Assembly: GCF_046271865.1 (NCBI RefSeq)
Contig: NZ_CP176580.1
Location: forward strand, 2,356,001 to 2,420,000
Source: Nitrincola salilacus
GTDB lineage: Bacteria > Pseudomonadota > Gammaproteobacteria > Pseudomonadales > Balneatricaceae
Length of the DNA: 64,000 nt
Reading direction: 5' to 3'
Under the pieces are notes generated by a model. That model did not search any database and had not been told where the DNA came from. It saw nothing but the letters and a program-made list of their open reading frames with translations. The position numbers were made by a program, and so were the translations under genes. The first letter of the stretch is position 1; the number at the start of each line of letters is the position of its first letter. Below, one piece after another: positions 45,536 through 52,983 of the stretch.

Positions 45536-46576
45536 ATGAACTTTTACAATAGCACTCATCAGCATTATTGTGGAATCGATCTGCATGCACGATCACTGTA
45601 TGTTTGCATCATTGATCAAGCGGGCGACACTCTGCTGCATAAAGAGATCCCGGCCAGGCCTGAGTCTCTCTATAACCTGATTCTGCCCTACCTGGATGAT
45701 CTGGTAATCGGTGTCGAGTGCATGCATTGCTGGTACTGGCTGTCTGACTTTTGTGAGGAGCAGGCTATCCCGTTCATTCTCGGTCATGTCCTCTACATGA
45801 AAGCCATTCACGGCGGTAAAACCAAGAATGACAGGATCGACTCCTATAAAATCGCTGCACTGATGCGGGGTGGTAACTTCCCGCTGGCTTATGTCTATCC
45901 CAGAGAGATGCGCGCCACCCGTGATCTGCTCCGTCGACGCACACGCATTGTCCGACACGGTGCCGACCTCAAAGCTCATGTCGCCAACACCACAAGCCAG
46001 TACAACCTACCCCCAAATCGAGTGAACCTGAAAAATTACGGTGCCTGTGAACAGCTCAGATCTACTTTCGATCAACCGGATGTTCAACGCAATATTGATC
46101 TCGACATGAATATTCTGGAGTGCTACCACCGTGAACTGAGCAAGCTGGAATGTCATCTCGAACAGCAGGCCAAGCGGCACCGGCCTGTTGACTTCTCACT
46201 CCTGAAAACCATTCCCGGTATCGGGCGTATTCTGGCGCTGACCATCCTGTATGAAGTCGGTGATATCCAGCGCTTCGAATCCGTACAGAAATTTGCCTCC
46301 TATGCCCGTTTGATCAAGTGCAAGGCCGAGTCCGCCGGTAAAACCTATGGCACCCAGGGCAATAAAATCGGCAATGCGCATCTGAAGTGGGCCTTCTCTG
46401 AAGCGTCCGTCCTGTACTTGCGGGGCAACCCGGGTGCCCAGAAGTTATTACAGCGCTTCCAGAAGCGCATGAGTAAAGCTAAAGCTTTGTCAGCACTGGC
46501 GCACAAAATGGGTCGTGCTGTGTATTTCATGTTAAAAAACAAATATCCAGCCTGCTGGCGTGCATCAATACCCTGA
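45536..46576 (+). CDS. IS110-family transposase
   Basis: A 346-residue transposase. The RuvC-like DEDD domain is present: YCGIDLHARS (D15), VIGVECMHCWYW (E near 61), then KNDRIDSYKIA. The C-terminal Tnp domain has LLKTIPGIGRILALTILYEVGDIQRF and FASYARLIKCKAESAGKTYG with the likely nucleophilic serine, then NAHLKWAFSEAS. Length and motifs are complete. The leader AAAAAGGAGAAGACTCA gives a strong ribosome binding site. IS110 enzymes act with a bridge RNA. Confidence 0.92.
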   Translation: MNFYNSTHQHYCGIDLHARSLYVCIIDQAGDTLLHKEIPARPESLYNLILPYLDDLVIGVECMHCWYWLSDFCEEQAIPFILGHVLYMKAIHGGKTKNDRIDSYKIAALMRGGNFPLAYVYPREMRATRDLLRRRTRIVRHGADLKAHVANTTSQYNLPPNRVNLKNYGACEQLRSTFDQPDVQRNIDLDMNILECYHRELSKLECHLEQQAKRHRPVDFSLLKTIPGIGRILALTILYEVGDIQRFESVQKFASYARLIKCKAESAGKTYGTQGNKIGNAHLKWAFSEASVLYLRGNPGAQKLLQRFQKRMSKAKALSALAHKMGRAVYFMLKNKYPACWRASIP

Positions 46577-46879
46577 GCGAGTGCGCTTACACCGGCGCTG
46601 AACCTGAAACTAACTGGGACTGACAAGCAACCCGCTTTTTGAATAGGACAGATGCCGGTTAACCGATGAATGTCTAGTGCCCCAGGCCAACCTGCAGGAA
46701 GCAACCCGGAATGGCAGTGGTGAAAACCACATAAGTGAGCCTCAATAGGTGTTTGCTGTAAGCCATTCACAGCCAACGATGACAGACGAAGTAGGATCAC
46801 TGGCTCCGGGACTTGATATTGGCCGCTAACACGGCCAATAAAAAACTAATGCCTATTGACAGGGTGACGGCTCATAGGT
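46577..46879 (+). ncRNA. candidate bridge RNA region of IS110 element A1
   Basis: The 303-base 3' non-coding end is partly conserved in copy A2 (53729-54005): CTGAACCTGAAACTAACTGG, GGTTAACCGATGA, GGCCGCTAAC-CGGCC and CTATTGAC-GGCTCATA occur in both in the same order. Conservation without a reading frame fits a structured RNA. In IS1111-like elements the bridge RNA is placed here. Exact ends unknown. Confidence 0.45.
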
Positions 46880-46889
46880 GTTATGCTAT

Positions 46890-47363
46890 TCATCTGTTAA
46901 AATACTGATTCTTGCATTCATGAAAGAAGTTGTTCAAAAAATCTCCGAAGTGGCATGCTTTTATTGTAGCTTTAAATTTATCATTCCCTCTTGGGTCTTG
47001 ATCTTCAAATATGAACATTTCCTTGGAAACTTGAAATCTAGCATGTGCAAGAGAGTTTCTTATTCTACGACAACGATATTTCGCATCGCCATCTCGCCCG
47101 TATATTATTGAGAAGTTATCTGCTGATATTGATTCAAAATTTAGGTTTTCAAACTCAGTTTGTTGCGGGTACATAAAACATATGTACGCAGAAGATAATA
47201 ATGAGCCAATATTTAATGGGGTTATTCCTTCATTTTTGTTTTGAAATTCGCCTAATAAAACTGACAGCTTTTTATCTTGATTTTCAGGTGCTATTGAATC
47301 TTGGCACCACATAAGGCTCAAATAACCCTGGATAAGAACATTCCAATCTGTTGATCTACTCAT
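46890..47363 (-). CDS. HEPN-family protein (pEK499-p136-like)
   Basis: A 157-residue protein with the HEPN RNase signature RX4H at R102-H107 (CRRIRNSLAHARF), preceded by ITPLNIGSLLSSAYICFMYPQQTEFE. This arrangement matches the pEK499_p136-type HEPN family, proposed RNA-cleaving toxins or abortive-infection effectors. No antitoxin or nucleotidyltransferase partner is in the same cassette. Its stop lies 4 bases from the R'' core at 46880-46886. AT-rich. Confidence 0.7.
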   Translation of the reverse strand: MSRSTDWNVLIQGYLSLMWCQDSIAPENQDKKLSVLLGEFQNKNEGITPLNIGSLLSSAYICFMYPQQTEFENLNFESISADNFSIIYGRDGDAKYRCRRIRNSLAHARFQVSKEMFIFEDQDPRGNDKFKATIKACHFGDFLNNFFHECKNQYFNR

Positions 47364-47383
47364 TTCATTTTCACCTTGTGAGC

Positions 47384-47470
47384 ATAATCGGGATAGGGAG
47401 GCACCTCACAATGCCCCTCCTCCCACACCACCGGGCATCCGGGTCACGTACCACGGCGGTTCATTTCCTC
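47384..47470 (-). mobile_element. relic of a group II intron 3' end (domains V-VI)
   Basis: Minus strand: AACCGCCGTGG, a short loop region, then CCCGGTGGTGTGGGAGG, which looks like the 34-base domain V hairpin, followed by a domain VI-like stem (GAGGGGC / GTGCCTC) and an end CTATCCCGAT. This is how many bacterial group II introns finish. No reverse transcriptase remains. Similar introns are known to insert at attC sites. Confidence 0.4.
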
Positions 47471-47662
47471 ATTGTCCCTCATGCCGCCAATGATGGCAGC
47501 CCCAAGCTGGCAAAATATCTGTTCGGCAACGCCCTGTAAAGCGCGAGGCTTTTGCTTAAGCGCCAGGGCCCGTGAGCAGATTTAGCCGTATTCCACGCCG
47601 TTGTAGTCCAAAATAACGTCCGCACCTCCTTTACTGACTTTTAGCACTGTTGCTGACACAAG

Positions 47663-47908
47663 CGGCGCATACGGGGGCCGCCCACGCATTCGCACAGTGA
47701 TGTTCATGGCAATGATGTCTGCCATTCAATGCAACCCGGTATTCAAACGTTACTACCCCCATCTAAAGGCATCTGGAAAACTGCCAAAAGTCGTCTTGAT
47801 TGCCTGTATGCGAAAGCTCATCAGTCATACTGAACACCATGGTTAAGAATGAAGAACGATGGAGCTCAAAAAATGTATAAATATATTGACTGGTGACCAC
47901 AGTCACTT
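47663..47908 (+). mobile_element. 3' fragment of IS110-family element B2
   Basis: Nearly identical to 40866-41113, the end of element B1: it encodes the last transposase residues (PRIRTVMFMAMMSAIQC onward, with frame damage) and finishes CAGTCACTT directly against the R'' core GTTATAA. The 5' part is lost. Just upstream, 47527-47560 resembles an attC right half (AACGCCCTGTAAAGCGCG). Confidence 0.75.
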
Positions 47909-47932
47909 GTTATAAGCCAACACTCGCTGATG

Positions 47933-50038
47933 CTAGACTTTATTTTGGTCATACGGTATTTCGACAACAACTGGCCTTTCTGATTTAACTATCTTACCAA
48001 AAACAACTGCTTGAAGTTTCTTTAGATTTGGAACCATCTCAGCACAACTGGAACCAAACATATTTTTTAGAAAGCTAATACTTGTATCGTCATAGCATGC
48101 AAAGCTGACTATAGAATTGCACTGTGTTAGCACTGTCTTACTCACATTTGCAGTTCTTTGAGCTAGAACTAAGAGTCCGACATTATATTTCCTTCCCTGT
48201 AGAGCAATTTGTGCAATTTTAGCCACTAAGCCTTTAGAGGCAAAGTCCGACACACCCATTGTTGCCGATTCAGGCATGATCGTATGGGCCTCTTCAACTG
48301 CAACAAGTACTCTTTTAGAATCATCACCAAAACTTTCTTTGGCGATATTGAGCAAACAAGACATGTATATCTCTGTGATGAAAATGGATGCCTGCGAGTT
48401 GGATATCTCCGGCAATTGTATTAACCCTAATCTACTTTCATCGTTTGCCATAAATGTTCTGAGTTCAGTATCAACATCAGTTCTAAGTTTGTTACTAAAC
48501 GCTTGCAAGGCTTTCTTTTCATTTGGCGCGCCATAGGTTCCAGTTTCGACATCAAATAGTTTTTGACTTAATTCTATTGATGTTTGTTCTTGGATTGAAA
48601 GATCAGTGGGGGTTAAATCCGCCAACCTATCTTTATATTGTGAGGTAAGGTCAATACAGATTACTTTGATGCCGCTGGAGACCGAATGCCTAATTAAGTC
48701 AAATGCGAATTCAGTTTTACCTGAGCCTGTTACACCAAGAACTGCGGTATGAAAATTGAAGTTCCCAACAAAATCACCAAGCACAGGAATGTTTGATTTT
48801 GGAAGATTTCCAAACTTGAAATCGTTAGGATTTGGAGCTTCTCCGATAATATCAACCGTATCATCAATCAAAGAAAAGACTGGTGCATTCATATTTGGAA
48901 GCCAGTCAAATTTCTTAAATTCACCGTTTTCTAGAGTCCCTAACTGAGCTGCATAGGCTATTTGATAACCATGCTTATCGCCGTCTAAGTTTTCTTCAAT
49001 CGTTGTGCCAGCAGAGATTTGATAATAAATCTTCACTCCACCAACTTTGCACCAGATAAGCATTCCATCTGCACAAGGACTGTCTGCTTTGACTTCCAGC
49101 CTGATTCGTCCAATTGATGAGTCCTCGGCAACAAAGCCAATCAGCCTAGATTGAGTAGTTTCACCTAGAAGACTCATTACGGCATCATTATCTAACTCTT
49201 CCTCAAATTCATAGATATGACCGTCCGTTAGGCCAGTCTTAATTTTTTCAACCGCGCCCAAAAGCATTGCTGTTCCAATTCTTCGCTCATCATTAAGGTG
49301 TGAATATAATGGTAATACCCATTGCTGGCTTTTATCTACGCGCTGATAGATTAACGGCCTCCCTTTCTCCCAGTCAGTGTTTTGATTTATAGCAAATCTT
49401 AAAACACCGGGATTATCCATTCTGAGTAACTTGCCTATTGGAAAGACTGTCTCTTGAGAATTGAAACTAATAGAAGATAACAGCTGAGGTAGTTTAAGTG
49501 GCCATATGGCCATGAAAACACCCCAAAATACGATGAGGTAAACCGAAATTTCAGATTGAATTGAGTAGAACGAGTAAACGCCAAACAAAAAAACTATGGA
49601 AAAAATCAGCCTGGATCGGCCAAGAACAATTGCTGGCCTATAAAGACGACTATTTACTACTGAAGCAATATCACCAGAAACCCTGCCGCCAGATGTAGCA
49701 ACACAAACTGATGAAATTAAAAAAACAAAAAGGCAATAAGAGAATACTACCCACCATGCTAGTGCAGGTGAAACATGGTATACACCAAACATTGTTATCC
49801 CTGCCATAAGCGAATTGATCATCGAGTCAGCCGGTTTAGTAAAAAAGTGCTCTAAGATGGCGGAGCCAAGAACAATTAGCAGCAAGGCATTCTGAAAAAT
49901 CAGTGCGTATTTAGAGTCTTGCGGAAGAGGAGAGCCAGTAAATTTCCATGAAATAAGAAGAGCGCAAAGCAACCCGATTAACATGATAAAAACACGAACC
50001 ATCGGTTTTGTGTGATTATCACTAATTTTCAAATCCAT
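47933..50038 (-). CDS. membrane-anchored HerA/FtsK-like ATPase
   Basis: A 701-residue protein. The first 190 residues hold about six hydrophobic helices (for example FIMLIGLLCALLISW, YALIFQNALLLIVLGSAIL, LAWWVVFSYCLFVFLISSVCV). A beta-rich middle region follows (about 200-410), then a HerA-type ATPase: Walker A VTGSGKTEF near 435-443, Walker B RVLVAVEEAHT near 578, and QRTANVSKTVLTQCN. HerA ATPases take part in several anti-phage systems with nuclease partners, but a stand-alone membrane form in its own cassette is unusual. GGAAGA precedes the ATG. Function unknown. Confidence 0.75.
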   Translation of the reverse strand: MDLKISDNHTKPMVRVFIMLIGLLCALLISWKFTGSPLPQDSKYALIFQNALLLIVLGSAILEHFFTKPADSMINSLMAGITMFGVYHVSPALAWWVVFSYCLFVFLISSVCVATSGGRVSGDIASVVNSRLYRPAIVLGRSRLIFSIVFLFGVYSFYSIQSEISVYLIVFWGVFMAIWPLKLPQLLSSISFNSQETVFPIGKLLRMDNPGVLRFAINQNTDWEKGRPLIYQRVDKSQQWVLPLYSHLNDERRIGTAMLLGAVEKIKTGLTDGHIYEFEEELDNDAVMSLLGETTQSRLIGFVAEDSSIGRIRLEVKADSPCADGMLIWCKVGGVKIYYQISAGTTIEENLDGDKHGYQIAYAAQLGTLENGEFKKFDWLPNMNAPVFSLIDDTVDIIGEAPNPNDFKFGNLPKSNIPVLGDFVGNFNFHTAVLGVTGSGKTEFAFDLIRHSVSSGIKVICIDLTSQYKDRLADLTPTDLSIQEQTSIELSQKLFDVETGTYGAPNEKKALQAFSNKLRTDVDTELRTFMANDESRLGLIQLPEISNSQASIFITEIYMSCLLNIAKESFGDDSKRVLVAVEEAHTIMPESATMGVSDFASKGLVAKIAQIALQGRKYNVGLLVLAQRTANVSKTVLTQCNSIVSFACYDDTSISFLKNMFGSSCAEMVPNLKKLQAVVFGKIVKSERPVVVEIPYDQNKV

Positions 50039-50083
50039 CTTTTATCTTCCTTCTGTGTGATGCTTAGAGGGCTAGCCATTGGT

Positions 50084-50200
50084 TTATAACGCCGGGCTCA
50101 CCAGCGGCCGAACCGGAGTGGTTTTTGTGTTAAAGTGTAGCGCAGCGAAACCACAAAAACCGCGTAGGTTTGGACGTCTGCGGGGAGCCGTTTGTTAGGC
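50084..50200 (-). other. attC site (117 bases, complete)
   Basis: Minus strand: canonical R'' GCCTAAC, L'' AAACGGCTCCCCGC, a long variable stem (GCGGTTTTTGTG pairing with CACAAAAACC), L' GGTGAGCCCGGC, and R' GTTATAA. The best-preserved attC in the window. It follows the Abi-like cassette gene and precedes the HerA-like gene. Confidence 0.85.
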
Positions 50201-50275
50201 CAGTCCATTATCTAGCCGCTCTGCAAAAAAATGTATTACTAGCAATACCAAATGAAGCCGGAACGTTGAGTCAGC

Positions 50276-50950
50276 TTACTCAGAAAGCCCTGGATGGGAT
50301 CCTTGAGGATGTAGGCGTTTCCAAAAGCCCTCCACAAACCCTGTACCATTATATAGGAACTCGTTATAGTGAGCAGCAAAGAAACCGCTTTTTGCGAGCT
50401 CTATTTTTCGTTGCTGGGTATCAGTTGCCGATCCTACGTTAATTAAAGTATGTACTCGATTAAAAAACTCTTCAACAAATGATCTTAATTGGGCGTTGGC
50501 GGCTGCCCATTCACCTCGCCCATGTGCAGCTATAGCTTGCTCATAGTGGCCTAAGGCAATTTTAAAATTCCTCTTCCTCAGAATTTTAATCAAATTGTCT
50601 TCATTCTCTGCCAGTGGGATTTGTGATGGCAATGATTTTCTTACAGAAGTTTCTGTGAGTATGTAACCATCTTTTTCAAGTGCATTCACTAGGCTGGCAT
50701 GCTCATAGCCAGAATACGGTGCCTTTCTTAAAAGGTACTCAACAACATCTATCGCCAGCTCCGAACCCGACGGACCCTTTGTTCCAGCATTTGCAACTAA
50801 ATGCTTTGATATTGAGGTCTCTTTTTGTTTTAGATAATCACCTTGCACAACTCCGTCCATTTCCAGCTCGAAAACAAAGCGCTCGATCTCGTCATGCGTC
50901 TTAAAATTTAGTGCCTTAATCAATTCAAGTATTGTTGTTCTTGAAAACAT
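50276..50950 (-). CDS. cassette protein with Abi-like C-terminal region
   Basis: A 224-residue protein. The N-terminal 70 residues look like a winged-helix or helical adaptor (TILELIKALNFKTHDEIERFVFELEMDG). The segment ALGHYEQAIAAHGRGEWAAANAQLRSFVEEFFNRV resembles the C-terminal part of abortive-infection-like proteins. I cannot name a family with confidence. The gene starts 15 bases from an R' core (GTTAAAA, minus strand) that is now the edge of an IS1182-type insertion. Confidence 0.6.
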   Translation of the reverse strand: MFSRTTILELIKALNFKTHDEIERFVFELEMDGVVQGDYLKQKETSISKHLVANAGTKGPSGSELAIDVVEYLLRKAPYSGYEHASLVNALEKDGYILTETSVRKSLPSQIPLAENEDNLIKILRKRNFKIALGHYEQAIAAHGRGEWAAANAQLRSFVEEFFNRVHTLINVGSATDTQQRKIELAKSGFFAAHYNEFLYNGTGFVEGFWKRLHPQGSHPGLSE

Positions 50951-50971
50951 CCGGATTCTCTTATTTTTAAC

Positions 50972-52479
50972 GAGCCTGTCGGATTAGAGATTTTGAAATC
51001 AAAATCCCCAGCATCAACAGCCCGTCCTTCATTCTGGTGATTATTCCCCGTTCGAACCGATGATATTAACCAGCCATTCAAACAGCCTGTATTCAGTACG
51101 TGATGCGCTTGACGCAGCTTCATCAGCGCCAGCTGCCACTCAGTGGCGCGGCTGACCCTGTGTCGCGATCTTCTCAATGTTATGCACCAGACAATACATC
51201 AACCACTGGGCATTGACTTTGGTTCTGCCTCTTAAGGTAAACCGATTCAGCCCCTTGTTGCACTCCAGATTGCCAAATACCGGTTCCACAGTACCCAATC
51301 GCTGGCTGTAGATATGCCGCCCCATCGAGCTGTCGATCTTCTGCTTCATCTTCTCGATAAAGCCCGAGGTCTTTTTACCATCACCCAGTGTAAAGCTGAC
51401 CTGGCGACCATCCGGCTGGTTCTCTCGCCGTAGGCACTGATGCTTCAATGCACAATCTCGGCAGTGCTCGCGATAGCCCTGGAAGCTGATTATTTCCTGT
51501 TCGGCAATTTGCCCCTTGAAGCGCTTCCACATCGGCTTACCCGCGGGGCAACGGCAGGTGTCTGTCACCGAGTCATAATCAAAGTCAGCCGGTGTAAAGC
51601 GTTTCGCCACCTGACCGCCACGCTCTTTACGGCGCTGGGCTTTGGCCTTGCTGAACGTGATCGATTCTGCGAACCGGGGATCACGTTTACGAAATTGATT
51701 ATAGGCGATATAGCCATCGATACCGAGGCGATAAATCATCTTCACATTGGCTTCACTGTGAAAGCTACTGTCAACCGTAACCAGCTTTTCAATCTGGGCC
51801 TGTTCACGAGCAGTGATTTCAACCGGCTGATCCTGCTGATCGCCCTGTTGGTGTGCTGTCATCATCCGCTCCACCGCGCGGTCGATCTTGGCTTGCTTCC
51901 GGCTTAACTCTGCACGGGTACCACTCCACTCCTTGGCTGCATTGGAGGGCATTTTGCAGCCATCAATGGCAAACATATCTCGCCCGATCAGGTTCAGGCC
52001 ATCACACACCATCAGAACATGAGTAAACAGCGGTGCAATCACCTCATCCATCCGGGAGATGAAATCCGCAATGGTGCTGTGATGGGGCTGGCTATCAGCT
52101 GACAAGGCCATGAACAATACATTCTCACGACAAGCCTGAGCGATTTTACGGCTGCTGGTGATCCCTCTGGAATAAGCAAACAGCACAACCTTCAGTAGAA
52201 TCGCCGGGTCATAGGCGGGAGCACCGTTGTAGTCGTTGCGATAGCGGGATTCAAACACGCTGAGATCCAGATCATTATCCACAACATGATTCAGCGTATA
52301 TTCAAACGTGCCAGGTTGGATCTGATCCGCAAACCGCAGGGGGATCATCTTGGTTTGGTTGTAATCGTAGTGTTTATACCGCGCCATCCCTTGCCACCTG
52401 TGAGGTAAAGTTCTGTTACCCGATTTTAGCCTTTGTCTGCCGCGTCAGCCAAGGGCTGTGGGACTAATCCGACAGTCTC
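50972..52479 (-). mobile_element. IS1182-family element, inserted at the GTT of an attC R' core
   Basis: A 1508-base element with 16-base inverted ends (GAGCCTGTCGGATTAG and GAGACTGTCGGATTAG). The minus-strand triplet GTT is present on both sides and looks like the target duplication. Removing the element restores an attC ending in GTTAAAA. A truncated copy at 54564 and a relic at 33357 also abut GTT. The transposase gene is intact. Confidence 0.85.
51140..52387 (-). CDS. IS1182-family transposase
   Basis: A 415-residue DDE transposase. The N-terminal DUF772 domain has YDPAILLKVVLFAYSRGITSSRKIAQACRENVLFMAL. DMFAIDGCKMPSN and VTVDSSFHSEANVK hold the first acidic residues, CRCPAGKPMWK and CLRRE belong to the cysteine-rich insertion, and RLGTVEPVFGNLE carries the final glutamate. 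Frame is complete, so activity is possible. Confidence 0.92.
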   Translation of the reverse strand: MARYKHYDYNQTKMIPLRFADQIQPGTFEYTLNHVVDNDLDLSVFESRYRNDYNGAPAYDPAILLKVVLFAYSRGITSSRKIAQACRENVLFMALSADSQPHHSTIADFISRMDEVIAPLFTHVLMVCDGLNLIGRDMFAIDGCKMPSNAAKEWSGTRAELSRKQAKIDRAVERMMTAHQQGDQQDQPVEITAREQAQIEKLVTVDSSFHSEANVKMIYRLGIDGYIAYNQFRKRDPRFAESITFSKAKAQRRKERGGQVAKRFTPADFDYDSVTDTCRCPAGKPMWKRFKGQIAEQEIISFQGYREHCRDCALKHQCLRRENQPDGRQVSFTLGDGKKTSGFIEKMKQKIDSSMGRHIYSQRLGTVEPVFGNLECNKGLNRFTLRGRTKVNAQWLMYCLVHNIEKIATQGQPRH

Positions 52480-52535
52480 AACGCCTCCGTAAAGCGCGCG
52501 AGGTAAGAGCACCGCATTTGACGCGATTGTTAAAT
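52480..52535 (-). other. attC site, R''-L''-L' (R' split by IS1182)
   Basis: Minus strand: perfect R'' ATTTAAC, then AATCGCGTCAAATGCGG (L'' with TCAA), a short stem, GCGCTTTACGGAGGC (L') and GTT. The rest of R' (AAAA) is at 50965-50968 beyond the IS. CGTCAAATGCG pairs with CGCTTTACG leaving an extrahelical base. Confidence 0.8.
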
Positions 52536-52538
52536 CCT

Positions 52539-52904
52539 TTAATCAATGCTCCGCCCCAAGATTCTAGAAACTACACCGACAATACCTTTTTCGGTGCGTT
52601 GAGCATTGGCGCCAAAGAAGTGATTGCGGATAGCGAAAAATGCTCCCGCTATCAAACACGCGTGTCCGACCCAAGATGTGAGCCGAATGAGTCGGCCATA
52701 TCGTGCCTCGATAATAGGATAAAACTGACTGCCTTCTTGTGCGGCAAGTTGACCTTCAAGATATCCGCCTAAGCCAATATAAATCACTAAGTAAGCGATA
52801 AGGCCAACAAGCAGAGCGCCCCACCAAGGAAGGCGGGAGGCAACTCGAACGACATCGGTTACTACCGAACCGAGATTATTTCTTCTTCGATACCTACGAC
52901 CCAT
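52539..52904 (-). CDS. membrane N-terminal domain of an Mrr-like restriction protein, without nuclease
   Basis: A 121-residue protein: basic start MGRRYRRRNN, helix 1 WWGALLVGLIAYLVIYIG at about 25-43, helix 2 SWVGHACLIAGAFFAI near 78-95. The layout (basic start, PWW, two helices, then a basic tail) matches the N-terminal membrane region of Mrr-family restriction endonucleases whose nuclease domain follows. Here the protein ends right after the second helix, next to the attC R'' core. The start follows an R' core (GTTAAAT). It could be a truncated relic or a regulator made of the membrane part only. Confidence 0.6.
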   Translation of the reverse strand: MGRRYRRRNNLGSVVTDVVRVASRLPWWGALLVGLIAYLVIYIGLGGYLEGQLAAQEGSQFYPIIEARYGRLIRLTSWVGHACLIAGAFFAIRNHFFGANAQRTEKGIVGVVSRILGRSID

Positions 52905-52921
52905 TTTGATCACCGGTTGAG

Positions 52922-52983
52922 ATTTAACGCCCGCACAGCGGACTATTTTTAGCGTTAACGAAAAATTGTTCCGTTGCTTGCGA
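52922..52983 (-). other. attC site, part L''-L'-R' (interrupted)
   Basis: Minus strand: GCAAGCAACGGAAC, AGTCCGCTGTGCGGGC and a perfect R' GTTAAAT. The matching R'' (CCCTAAC) is at 54006-54012, beyond IS110 copy A2. Confidence 0.75.

Larger units (their letters stand above)
45456..46879 (+). mobile_element. IS110-family element A1, inserted in attC between R'' and L''
   Basis: A 1424-base element starting TTGATACTCATTGA and ending just before the GTTATGC core. The left boundary is shared with copy A2 at 52984. It has about 80 bases before and about 300 bases after the transposase gene, the IS1111-like arrangement in which non-coding RNA lies at the 3' end. The transposase is intact, so this copy may be active. 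Confidence 0.8.

Noticed and set aside
47351..47539. A short plus-strand frame over the group II intron relic
   Set aside because: It crosses the domain V-like hairpin and attC debris; no protein family match is visible.
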